DNA of 64,000 nucleotides from contig OY821740.1 of NCBI GenBank assembly GCA_963682055.1, positions 31,264,795 through 31,328,794 on the forward strand. Reading direction: 5' to 3'. Under the pieces are notes generated by a model. That model was given only the letters and a program-made list of their open reading frames with translations. It had not been told where the DNA came from and searched no databases. Shown here piece after piece: positions 36,190 to 47,900 of this stretch. The translations under genes were made by a program, and so were the position numbers. Source of the DNA: Primula veris (lineage: Eukaryota; Streptophyta; Magnoliopsida; Ericales; Primulaceae). Position 1 is the stretch's first letter, and each line of letters opens with the position of its first letter.

Positions 36190-36940
36190 TTTATTAAGTT
36201 AATGTATTTGTTCTTTTTGACGTTATGTCAATTTGTTATAAAGGCATCTGTTAGTTTGAGCCTAGATGTTGGTGTAACATTTTCTTTTTCATGTTCTTGT
36301 AAGCTTTCACGAGCTTTCCTACTTTATATTTGATTGAATCTCCAAAACAAATAAAATAAAAAAATGCATTTTTAATTGATTGCATCGGTTCCTCTATTTT
36401 TCCTTTCCTCTTTAAATTTATATTTTTGCATTCCTAACTTTAAGAGCAAGTTCTATAAAGTAACTACCTTTTTTAAAAATATGAATAATTATTCGTAAGA
36501 AAAATACAGTAAATTAAAATATACTATTCACCCTTGTATCATGGTAAAATCACGTATTTCTTACTTGAAGAATAATTGTCCAAAAAGAATCAGTACTTTC
36601 ATTAAAATGTATTCTTCAGCCTTGTTGGTGTAACATGACTATTATTTCGTCCAGCATTAATTGTAATTTTGACTGTCCAATAACTTGTATCAAAATTATC
36701 GGAATTAAATTTTTTAAAAGTTAATAATATAGTTCAAATATTAAATTCAATGATTTAGTTTTGAAAATTTTCATTTGGACAATTTTAATACATGTTATAA
36801 GCCGATAAAAATTGACCGTAATTTCATAAATGACAATTAATTGAGAACAAAATGAGTATTTAGCCAAATCATCAATATATCTAATCAAAATAACAAATAC
36901 TCTCCTTTGGCTTTGAATATAAAAATTAAAATGGTACATA
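36190..36940. other. Intergenic, no gene seen
   Basis: AT-rich sequence between the open frame at 35866 and the fold-back repeat. Nothing recognisable. Confidence 0.45.
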
Positions 36941-37591
36941 AACTTAGGTAATTTATTTATTGGGTTTTATACGTTTGTTACACCAAACTATTTGGTTTTA
37001 ACAATTTATATATTCATCTTTTAATTTTACCAATTTGGTTACCACAGTATACAAACATTTCAATTTAGATACAACCGTCTAAATTAATTACGTAATCATA
37101 TCGCGTGACAACACGTGCTTGACAAACATTAACGTGAGAGAGTAATTTTGTCATTGTACACCAAAATATATCATTATATAAAAACGTTTTCTCTCAATTT
37201 CACACATAACAAAAATAAGCATATAGTCAATGTGACAAAAACTTAGGTAATTTATTTATTGGGTTTTACGTTTGTTATACCAAACTATTTGATTTTAACA
37301 ATTTATATATCCATATTTTAATTTTACCAATTTGGGTACCACAGTATACAAACATTTCAATTTAAATACCACCGTCTAAATTAATTACGTAATCATGTCG
37401 CATGACAACACGTGTTCGACAAACGTTAACGTGAGAGTGTAATTTTGTCATTTTACATCAAAATATATCATTATAGAAAAACGTTCTCTCTCAATTTCAC
37501 ACGTAACAAAAATAAGCACATAGTCTAAATTTGAAGTAAAACGTTATTCTAAAATGATATATTTTGGTGTATAATGATAAAATTAACTTAT
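36941..37591. repeat. Left part of a fold-back element: tandem ~299-bp units plus start of the inverted arm
   Basis: Unit 1 (36941-37239) and unit 2 (37240 to about 37526) both start AACTTAGGTAATTTATTTAT and stay co-linear. From about 37538 an inverted copy begins: AAAATGATATATTTTGGTG (near 37551) is nearly the reverse complement of CACCAAAATATATCATT in the units. The arm is interrupted at 37591 by the copia insertion and resumes at 44590. This looks like a MITE or fold-back element with one duplicated arm. Confidence 0.75.
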
Positions 37592-37815
37592 TGTTGTAAG
37601 ATATTATTGGACTCTTGGGCTTATACTTTATGGGCCCAAGTGGGCTTGTAACCCTACCCCTCTATCTATATAAAGAGGGTTAGGGGTCTTGTAGTTTACA
37701 TTCATTCATATACATTCTAATTAATAAAGACTATATTGTTGTCTCTCTCATATCTCTCTCTATATCTATACATATCTCTATATATATCTATAACGAGCTA
37801 ATATGTCACACAACA
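37592..37815 (+). repeat. 5' LTR of copia element 1
   Basis: This LTR is 224 bp. It contains TATATAAAGAGGG, a likely TATA box, at about 37667-37679 and TCTATATC-type repeats near its end. The sequence right after it, CGTTATCAGCACG, sits where a primer-binding site should be but is not the usual TGGTATCAGAGC. Confidence 0.92.
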
Positions 37816-39205
37816 CGTTATCAGCACGTTGTTCATAGAGATTGGAGTCCAAGTTAGGAGACTAGGGTTTGCGTTCGGAGATATTGGATTACAAAAATAC
37901 GGCTAGGGTTTATTATTATTGTTCCCGGTCAAGCAACACTTGGTAATTCGATTTGTTTTCCTCTTGTCAAATCAATACATAAAAAAAAAACAGCTTATCC
38001 TATTCAAGACAAAGGACAAATTTGAATGCACAGTACTCTAATGGCGAAACAAATAAGACCCCACAGTTTCTCACAGTATTCATGGCAAAACAGTAAAGGA
38101 CTCCTGAAACAGGATATCCGCTTGGAGATTGAATTGGGTAATTATAAAAAATAAAATAAAAAATCGGCAGGGGTTAATAGTTTGTGTTCTGTCGATCGGG
38201 GTATTCAAATAAATAGTTATTGTGTTCCCTGCAAAACAAAACAAAAGTGAGGTACACAAATATTCTTCAACTTTGAACTCTTTGACACGTATCAATTATA
38301 TGCTTATAATACCACTACTGCATGTATCAATTACAGGTATCAACTTTGAACATGTTTATATTTTATAACCGCATGCTAATTAAGGACTATTAATATGAAA
38401 ATTGCAGTGTGTAAGCATGTATATGCGTCTATTTTATATCCCGACATGCTAGGTAGTATTTATTAAACCTACTAGAACTAAACTACAAAAGTATGTATAC
38501 CTGTTTGTATTACCATGTATAGAAATTGCATGTATATTGTATAATGTTAATTAAAATTTGCCTCCCTGCACGTGATATGGTAAATTAGTAATTAAATATA
38601 CTGCACCCCTACATGTTGTAATTACAATTAATAAAATTTACACCTACGGCATAAATAGTAAAATATTGAATAATATCTTGCTTAGTGTAAATTGGTAAAT
38701 TTAGATTGTGCTAATATGTATTACCATAGATATAAATATACCATATGGCAGTTAATTGATTTGATTTGATTTGGTATGATATAATTTGTGTGATTGATAA
38801 TCCTGAATTGATTTAGTTTATCACCAAATCTACTGCATAATTAGATATATATCATGAATATATTTTATACTGCCTTGTATATATGTGGTTATCTAGAAAA
38901 GATATACCTGTTATTTATTGCCATGAATGGTAGAATTGCGAAATCATATATATTCACATTTAAGTTGGAAAAATTATGAACCTTCCCCAAATAGGCTCAC
39001 CTATTTGGATACGATGTTTAGGAAAGATATAGGCGGAAGTCGATATCCTAATGAGGTCGGGTTTTAAGTGGCATTCGTGCCCTCCACCCTCACCGTCTTT
39101 CCTGGTCGTTTTTCAAGTAGAGCTACCGAAAGGGGTTGACTAAATAATAATTTCCCCGAATGTGTTTATATAGTGATGTATGTTTCGCCGAATTGGTGTC
39201 TCTGT

Positions 39206-39333
39206 ATCGACCTGTCGTTCGATCAATGAGAACCTATTCACATTAAAAGCAAAACTATTTTTCGAACCTGTCGTTTCGAAATAAAGTTTATGCTTGTGCA
39301 AACCATAAACATATAAACCAGTCGTTTCATATG
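39206..39333 (+). repeat. Three hairpins with a shared CCWGTCGT loop in the gag/leader region
   Basis: Stem ATCGA/TCGAT at 39206-39223 has loop CCTGTCGT. Stem TTTCGAA/TTCGAAA at 39260-39281 has loop CCTGTCGT. Stem CATATAAA/TTCATATG at 39310-39333 has loop CCAGTCGT and one mismatch. The same three sites occur in copia element 2 near 63128-63267, where the third stem is a perfect 8 bp (CATATAAA/TTTATATG). Confidence 0.75.
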
Positions 39334-42300
39334 ATAAATAATCCAGAACTCCCAACACATGTTGGATGCCATCTATGATGAGAAAAATCGTAAAACATAC
39401 TTGCGAAATGACTGTTTAAACGTTGATTTTAATCCGTCACCACATGTTACTCACCCTGATGTGTGAAAAATGTGATGCCCAATTTTTTTTTGGATGCCAT
39501 CTTTGATGAGTAAAACACGAGTTTGTTGTTACTAGCAAGATGAAAGATAGGCGTTGATGATATTCCGCCGCCACATTTGAGACGTGACGACGTCTATGGT
39601 GAACAAATGTCTGAAATTGACATATTGAAGCTATCCTTCACCAAAATACTAGCTTGGAAATTGTATTCCATAAGCAGTATCGTGAATTTATATTCACCAT
39701 GTTCCTTTATCGCCCATCTGTTATTGGATAGGAAAATTACCCCGGTGAGTAGTTTTAATCCTATTGGGTCAATGACGAATTGTTTGCCTGATATTAATGC
39801 TCTTCGTGTACAATTTTTTTTCCACGAATCGAGAACCGAGACAAGTGTTATTTGTCTCGAACTGTCGTGATCCCGATGAATCGCTTAGCCAAGAGAGATT
39901 TTAGACAATCGTCAAAATCGAAAACCTGTGGCTCCGAGACAGTAATTGAAAGGAACAATATGGCCCGTTGTCACAAAGGAAGAGATAATGCTCAATGAGG
40001 CAACTCTATGCTATAAAGACAAAGGTCATGCACGGTTACTCCTTAAATAGTTTAAAACTATTATAAAGGTGAAAAAACCGATGCTAGTGTGGTTAAAGCT
40101 AACTGAAAGGAAACTTTTGAGACCCCCGATTTTGTGGCTCAAATGAGTTTGATACCTTTCTTTATTGATTTTGATAAATCATTGAGCCATTTTTTCGCTC
40201 ATTTGGATTATGTTTTCCATTTGGATTATTATTTTTCCATTTGGACCATACTTTTGGATTATGGTTTGCCTGTTTACGAAATTTCTCGAAATAATTTAAA
40301 GTGTTTTGAGCAAATTCCTTTGACAAATGTGACCAAACTTTAAATTATGAAATTTTAGGCAATACTTGTGGGGTAGTTGATTTTTTTGGAAATAGTGGGT
40401 AACAGTGTACCACATAATTTCACCAACTATTTGCCTAAAAGAGTACTCAGTGACAACGATTCTGGACCTGTCATTCCAAATCGAAATCTTTGGTAAAACC
40501 AAATTGATTTGTCAAATATGAGGTCTTATACTCATGTAGGTCCTGCCGTACCTTGTTGAGTTATAAAATATTCGAGAAAACCAGTGTTATCTGGTAATAG
40601 CTCATGAAAGAATTAAATTTTTTTTTACATAGCCTCCATTCAATACGATCAAAAGCGTATTTTAGAGGAGTTGAAATGTCTTTCAAGTGGTTGCTACCAC
40701 ATTCTTTAAAGCATTTAAAGTTACCTTATCATTTCGCCTGTCGTCGAATGATAAATGATTTAGATGCTAAGACATGATTGTCTATACTATCATTCGCCTG
40801 TCGTCGATTGATTAGAGCATTTTGATATTGTGGCATTGACCGGATGAGATATTCCCGGGTCAAAAGACGATGCTTGATTTATAATCGCATCGCATTTGGA
40901 TTCTCTCTGAGAATATATTTCGCGATTAATCCGAAATTCATGCCATTAATGCTCACTTTGAAAGACTAGTATGTGTAAAGATCACGAAATGAACTCGTAG
41001 AATTCTTGTAAAGAATTGAAGGAGTTATTGTGGACTTATCCAACCATAAGACGGACCATAAATATAAATGGTCATGGTTGATGCATCGACAATTTGGTCA
41101 CATTTTAATGTTGTCCACATAAATGCTGCACTTTCCAAACTTTTAGCCCTATCATTAAGTTGATGGCTCATGATCCGGATTATCCTGAAAAGTCTAGTCG
41201 ACTTGATAATACCGAAGAGTAAGAATCGAAATTTCGATTTGAATTACTTGAATTTGGAAATTGAAATTGAACATCCTGTCGATTATGTTCAGACCCAAAT
41301 GGACTCACGGAAAGTTTGATGATGCGGCTGCAAATGATTGCACGCATTTCTTGGTCTTGCGCACCAAGATTTATATTTCCGTGTAGGATTATGCTATTTT
41401 GCTGCATTGGTCCGTTATGAGGCCCATAGACACTCAAACACCATGTGCGTACCAGCTGGTTACTGGTTATGAGCCAGAAGTCTCATATTAACGCGTGTTT
41501 AGAGTGATTAATTAATATTTTGATTGATCCGCTCTAGCGTTCAAAATATGGACCTCCGAAGGGGACATAAGTCGATTATGAATCCCCTGCCTATCATTTG
41601 ATAGAGTAACTTTGGCAAGCGATCTCTTTACCGCATGATATGCGAAAGTGACATCGCTAAGACTGTTCTCCCCGTCGTTAGGGGGAGATTTGCACGTTAC
41701 CGTTGATAAGGAACGACGTGAAGTAACATGGCATAACCCACTCAGTCTTAGCTTGATCCCCAAAACTGCACTTAGTGATAAGTAAGTGCATAGACTCCCT
41801 CAAGTCTAACTAAATGTCAGACGCATTTAATGACTTTATGAGATGTCACGAGATCATTTATACCTGCTGCAAAATGCTTGCAAGGATAGACGTCCCTGTC
41901 GGACGCCGTGTTCCTGTCGTAACATGTTGCTTTGGCCGAACCCGCCAAGCAAAGGACGCTGCCGTCGGCCGTCAGTCTGTCATCCTTCCCAAGATATGAG
42001 GAAGTTGACCGGTTCTTAATTCGTTCAGCCCCAGAGGTGGTGAACTGAAACTCGTTTGTCGCACGAGATTATAAAGGATCAAGGAGATGTGTGATTTCCT
42101 CCTCATCCTAAGAATCTCGAAATATCTGTCGATCATGATATCTTAGACGATATTGAAGCGAAACGAGACTGTCATTGATTACTTGTTCATATATTCGGTG
42201 ACGACTGATAATATGAGCAAATTATGACAGGGAACCATGTACCGTTGCCTGAAGTCAACGTAGAATAGACTGGACTAATGGAAACTTGCAATCCAAGTAG

Positions 42301-43611
42301 ACTCCTTAGCGAAAGTGTGTTCGGACCTGTAGCTCCAACACCACCAATGTTAAATGAGTTCGTTTATTTGGTTATTCGTAAGGAAGAGTGATGAGAATAA
42401 TGAGATTGTAGAATGCTCGCCTAGTAGCGCAAGGCTTCTCTCACACCTTGGAATTGATTACGAGATAGTTGATTTCCTCGTAATGGACATTATAACAGTC
42501 CCCTACTTTACCAGTTTAGTAGTTTCCGAAAAACTGAGTATGCAGCCATGAATGTGGTCACGGTTTTATCTCTATTGGGATTTAGACAAAGAGATATTGA
42601 TGAAGGTCCCTGTGTGACTTCATGTGCTTAAATCAAGTAGTTTCTGACCACGGAACACGATCTCAATTGACTGAGACGTTCACTATATGGATTAATATAA
42701 TCCGAGCGGATGTGGTATACCGCCTAAGTGAGTACTTGATTAGCTTGGGATACTTGAACAAGTATTATGCCCTTGCGTGTTTTATTACGCGATCCATTTT
42801 TGGATTTGTCTTCGAGATGAAGGATCTTGGGAAGACACGGTAGTGACTCAACCTGATGATTGAGTCCCGTAAAGATTGAATCTAAGTCCATGATTCAGAC
42901 TACACCCAGAAGGTGTTATGACGTTTTAGTCATCATGATGCTAAGTCGTCAGATTCTCCCATGATCGTTCGATCACTAGACATTGATATAGACCCAGTCC
43001 GTCCCTGATGAGACGATGAAGAGATATTGAACCATAATGTTCATATCTAAGTACAATAAGCGCATCATTGTACTTGGTCTAATGTGCTAGGACGAACATC
43101 TCGTCTGTTGTGAATGGTATAGCTCGACACAACATCGCGCTAACACGCTGCCATCGAAATGGCACTAAAGACACATTCCCTTACCTTATGGTAATTTTGA
43201 AAGTGGGCTAGTTTATCCCATTTGCGTCATCGAGTGTACCTACCCCCTTTGGTACTCGAATTAACGCAACCCTTTTTTCGGTTATACCGATGCCGGTTAC
43301 TTATCAGACCCGCATAAGGGATATTCCTAACATGGTATGTCTTTACCATTAGGAATAAGGCGACATCTTGGAGGTCTTGGAATGACTCCAAGTGAATCAC
43401 TCTGATCTATTCGTGCTCTATGAGACGACTAGAGAGTGTATATGGCTTCGAGCTAGTATTAGTCATATTTGAATTACATATGTTCTGTCTCACGATCCAG
43501 ATAAAACACTTGTCATAGAAGACAACTTGTTGTTATTGATCAAGAGAGACATGACTACATTATGCTATTTAGCATTTCTCGCTGAAATTAATCTTCACAA
43601 ATGAATTTTAA

Positions 43612-44300
43612 GAGCATCCAGTTGAATGCTCGTTCTATTCCACGTTAGATTTTCTTGCATCCAGACGTATGTAAGTAAATGAGGCATCCAGTCGAATGCT
43701 CGTACTCTTTCTTGGAATATGAAATCTTTGCACCCAGTCGTGTGCAAGTGAGGGGGAGCATCCAGGTGAATGCTTATTGCACTAATTACTACTTAGTCGA
43801 AATCTTCGCACCCTGTCGTGTGCAAGTGAGGGGGAGCATCCAGTCGCATGCTCGTGTACTCTTTTTGTACTTAGACCAAGGTTTTTTTCCCACTGGGTTT
43901 TCCTTGGCAAGGTTTTTAGCGAGACACGTTCCCATCTTAACTCACTTAAGATTGCCGAAATTAGGGGGAGTATCCTGTTGTATACTTCTTACCACTGTGT
44001 ACTCTTTTGTCCTTCGACTAGAGGTTTTTCCCACTGGGTTTACTCTAGCAAGGTTTTAATGAGGCACCTGTTTGGTGGTTGATCCCCTACTACTACCACT
44101 GTTGCACTCTTTTTCATTCGATCAGAGATTTTCCCATTGGATTTGCTCTGGCAAGGTTTTGATGAGGCACACTGTTTTTGTGGTTAGTTACTTACATGAT
44201 ATTTCGGCCTATATCATTCGGCTACACAGTTTCTCCTAGGTACCGGTTTTGTCCCACACTGGGTTTTCCGTCCCTAAGGTTTTTATGTGTTTAGCACTGC
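43612..44300 (+). repeat. Hairpin and motif repeats between pol and the 3' LTR
   Basis: From 43612 to 43986 at least eight short hairpins follow one another. Examples are GAGCAT/ATGCTC with loop CCAGTTGA (43612-43631), TTGCAC/GTGCAA with loop CCAGTCGT (43728-43747), GAGCAT/ATGCTC with loop CCAGTCGC (43835-43854) and AGTAT/ATACT with loop CCTGTTGT (43969-43986). Overlapping this, from about 43880 to 44290, a second motif of the type TTTTCCCACTGGGTTT followed by GGCAAGGTTTT and GAGGCAC occurs about four times. This second motif is common near the 3' end of plant copia elements. Confidence 0.75.
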
Positions 44301-44362
44301 GAATGAACTCGACTCAGATCGACTGCATGAAGACGAAGAATTCAAGACGTGCAAAGGGGGAG

Positions 44363-44584
44363 TGTTGTAAGATATTATTGGACTCTTGGGCTTATACTTT
44401 ATGGGCCCAAGTGGGCTTGTAACCCTACCCCTCTATCTATATAAAGAGGGTTAGGGGTCTTGTAGTTTACATTCATTCATATACATTCTAATTAATAAAG
44501 ACTCTATTGTTGTCTCTCTCATATCTCTCTATATCTATACATATCTCTATATATATCTATAACGAGCTAATATGTCACACAACA
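44363..44584 (+). repeat. 3' LTR of copia element 1
   Basis: This 222-bp copy of 37592-37815 is preceded by the polypurine tract and followed by the CTTAT target duplication. Confidence 0.92.
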
Positions 44585-44589
44585 CTTAT

Positions 44590-44716
44590 CATATTTAAGT
44601 TTATCAATTACGTGTTGTGATATATAATTTTATGATTAATTTAGATATTAATATTTAAATTAGACGATAAAAAGTTGAAATAGCATACCAAATCGTTAAA
44701 GTTTGGTGCATTTTTT
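44590..44716. repeat. Right part of the interrupted fold-back arm
   Basis: After the copia element the sequence continues as an inverted copy of the units at 36941-37526. Pieces such as ATTAATTTAGA and CCAAATCGTTAAAGTTTGGTG correspond to reversed TCTAAATTAAT and CACCAAACTATTTGG. Its end lies less than 200 bp before the IBA57 start codon, so the element probably borders the promoter of that gene. Confidence 0.65.
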
Positions 44717-44849
44717 GCTTATGCAGTGAAGTTGGCTCTCATCTCAGTCAGGCATTCGGAACACAAAATAAACAAACACTTTCACTCCACCGCTCCACAC
44801 ACTAAACAGCACCTCCGCCAAAATACACGTGTCAATCACCCCTTCTTCC

Positions 44850-44902
44850 CTCGCTCTCTATCACACACACTCACACACACACTCTCTCTCACACACACAC
44901 AC
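44850..44902 (+). repeat. CT/CA-rich microsatellite in the IBA57 5' leader
   Basis: A run of CTCTAT, CACACACT and CTCTCTCA words ends just before the start codon at 44904. CT-rich leaders are common upstream of plant start codons. Confidence 0.7.
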
Positions 44903-44903
44903 C

Positions 44904-47900
44904 ATGTACCGACTCAAACCCCTCCTAAACCACTCCTCCAGAAGAACCTTCTCGACCCTCGGCACAACCGGCCCGATCACATCCCTCTTAAAAACCCGCA
45001 CCGTCGTCAAATTCACCGGTCCAGACACCTTTAAATTCCTCCAATCCCTACTCACAAACGACCTTCGCACACTCACTAATCCCGATCCCCAACCTACCTC
45101 ATCTCTCTCCACACCAAACATCCCTTACAAATCTTCACCGCCCGTTTACGCCGCTATGTTGACGCCTCAGGGAAGGTTTTTATTTGACTTCTTTGTTTAT
45201 TCACCGCCGAGAGGTGACGAGAGGCTTGATGGGTCGGGGCCTGGGGAGGGGGCAGATGACGTCGAGCTCTATGCTGACGTCGATGCATTGGTGTTGGATG
45301 AGGTTTTGGATACCATGAAAAAGTAAGGCTTTTTAGTGTAAGCATTTTTTGTTTATTTAGGTTTCTTTGGTTTATGGCTTTTTATTTTTCAGCTTATTTG
45401 GTAGTATGTTTTTCGTAATATTGGGGGCAAGATGCTAATTTTTTAAGATTTTTATTAAAATACAAAGAAATTGTTTTACTTTTTTATCAATTTTTATCTA
45501 AGACCGTCTCCATCTAGTTCCTTCCTTCCTGTGTGACCGTGAAAGCATGATTTATTTGTGTTTCGTTGGTTATAGCTTTTTAGTTCCGCTTATTTTGAAG
45601 TATGTTTTTTGTTTAGAATGGGCATTAGGCAGTCAATTGGTTCACAATGTGGAGAAAAGTAGAACTTTTTTGGTTTGCTGCCATTCGTTTTATTTAATTG
45701 CAGTTTGTCTCATGTTTTGAACTCTTTATATTAACCTACGCACACTCACCTCGCCCGATCCCAAACCCACCTCATCTCTCTCCACCCCAAACATGCCTTA
45801 CAAATCTTCACCGCCCGTTTACGCCGCTATGTTGATGCCCAGGGAAGGTTTTTATTTGATTTCTTTGTTTATTCCCCGCCAAGGAGTGACGAGAGACTGA
45901 ACGGGTTGGGGCCTGGGGAGGGGTCTGGTGACGTGGAGCTGTATGCTGACGTGGATGCATTGGTGTTGGATGAGGTTTTGGATACCATGAAAGAGTAAGG
46001 CTTTTAGTTTTTTTAGTTCAGCTTATTTGGTGAATGTTTTTTTGTTTGGAATTGGTATTTGGCTGTCAATTGGTTGACAATGTGAAAAAAGATGGATATT
46101 TTTTGGCAACTAGAAAATCAACAGAGCAAAACATTTCGTCATTGTACTACATAGAAAGTAGACCTAGAGTTGAGAGTAAGATAGATAAGAAAATACGATA
46201 GAATAGTGCATAAAGTACTTAGTTTCCGTCCCGTAACTAGTTAGTACCCCAGCCTAATTATGGTTAGACTAAGTAATTGTGCCTAACTACTCACCCCAAC
46301 CCACCTTGACCCTATCCACCCCAAACATGGCTTACAAATCTTCACCGCCCGTTTACGCTGCGATGTTGATGCCCCAAGGAAGGTTTTATCCGATTTCTTT
46401 GTTTATTCACCGCTGAGAAGTGACGAGAGGCTTGATCGGTCCGCCTCGGGGCCTGGGGAGGGGGCAGATGACGTGGAGCTCTATGTTGACGTGGATGCAT
46501 TGGTGTTAAACGAGGTTTTGGATACTATGAAAAAGTAAGACTTTTGATTAGATTTCTTGTTTGTGATAGCAGTAATTTTATTTGGGAGGCCAATATTCTA
46601 TATAGTTTTTTTTTATAGCCTATATGAATTTTCCCCGTAATATATATGGGATGAACGCTAATTTTTGCGGATTTTGATCAAAATGCATAGAAAATATTTA
46701 CCTTTTTCATCAATTTTTACCTGGGACACTATCTCCACCTAGTTCATTCCCCGTGTGATTATGTATATTTTGGTTTATTTGTGTTTCTTTGGTTATAAGC
46801 TTTTTAGTTCTGATTATTTGGTAGTATGTTTTTTTGTTTAGAATATTGGCATTAGGCAGTTAATTGGTTGATATTGTGGGAAAAAAGGAACTTTTTTGGT
46901 CTGCTGCCATTCGTTTTATTTAATTGCAGTTTGTCTCATGTTTTGAACTCTTTATATTAACCTACGCACACTCACCTCGCCCGATCCCAAACCCACCTCA
47001 ACCCTCTCCACCCCGAACATGTCTTACAAATCTTCCCTGCCAGTTTACGCCGCTATATTGACGCCCCAAGGAAGGTTTTTATTTGACTTTTTTATTTATT
47101 CACCGCTGAGGGGTGAGGAGAGGCTTGATGGGTCCGGGTCGGGACCTGGGGAGGGGGAAGATGAGGTGGAGCTGTATGCTGACGTGGATGCCTTGGTGTT
47201 GGATGAGGTTTTAGATACCACGAAAAAGTAAGGCTTTTAGTTTTTTTAGTTCAGCTTATTTGGTGAAGGTTTTTTTTTTTTAATTGGTATTTGGCTGTCA
47301 ATTGGTTGACAATGTGAAAAAAAATGGATATTTTTTGGCAACTAGAAAATCAGCAGAGCAACATTTTCGTCATTGTACACTACATAGAAAGTAGACCTAG
47401 AGTTGAGAATAAGATAGATAAGAAAATACGATAGAATAGTGCATAAAGTACTTAGTTTCCGTAACTAGTTAGTACCCCAGCCTAAATATGGTTAGACTAA
47501 GTAATTGTTAATTTGTATTTCGTTTATAAAGTCAAATTGAATGGTATTTTGGTGTACCAACTGTAATTTACCCGATCCCGAAGCCACCCCAACCATGCCT
47601 TACAAATCTTCTCCGCCAGTTTACGTCGCTATGTTGATTCCCCAGGGAAGGTTTTTATTTGACTTTTTTTACATATTCCTCGCCGAGGAGCGACCAGAGG
47701 CTTGATGGGTCTGGTTCGGGTCCTGATGACGTGGAGTTGTATGCTGACGTGGATGCTGTTGTGTCGGATGAGGTTTTGGATACCATAAAAAAGTAAGGGT
47801 TTTAGTGTAAGCATGGTTTATTTTGGTTTCTTTGGTTATATGAGTAGCTTTTTATAGTTAAGCTTATTTGGTAGTATGTTTTTTTTATTAGATTCGACAG

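Larger units (their letters stand above)
37592..44584 (+). mobile_element. Decayed Ty1/copia LTR retrotransposon
   Basis: LTRs at 37592-37815 and 44363-44584 (TG to CA) are nearly identical, differing by a CT indel and a base or two. They are flanked by the target duplication CTTAT (37587-37591 and 44585-44589). A polypurine tract AAAGGGGGAG directly precedes the 3' LTR. The interior carries copia gag-pol remains in order and in broken frames. There is a gag zinc-knuckle-like CYKDKGHA near 40010, and integrase-region text around 41100-41480 equivalent to the LDN, EHPV, QTQNGL and RLQMIAR motifs. Reverse transcriptase text follows near 42350-42840 (WLFVRK, GIDY, RLSEYLISLGY, FEMKDLGKTR, with the segment before FEMKDLG deleted) and RNase H text near 43290 (YADAGYLSDPHKG). 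No frame is long enough to be active. The element interrupts the arm of a fold-back repeat. Confidence 0.93.

Noticed and set aside
39577..39870. A 97-codon frame conserved at 63542 read as a cellular gene
   Set aside because: Its position and the LLLD-K, PxGS and PDINA pattern fit a decayed copia gag. Conservation is explained by recent amplification of the element.
43679..44059. A 126-codon frame read as a novel protein with repeats
   Set aside because: It is a by-product of the hairpin and TTCCCACTGGGTTT repeats between copia pol and the 3' LTR.
45704..45994. Exon copies in IBA57 intron 1 as mutually exclusive coding exons
   Set aside because: From the TTGCAG acceptor the joined frame meets a TAA before the conserved part, and the copies lack the segment needed to replace exon 1. 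Frameshifts in copies 1, 2 and 4 also argue against it.
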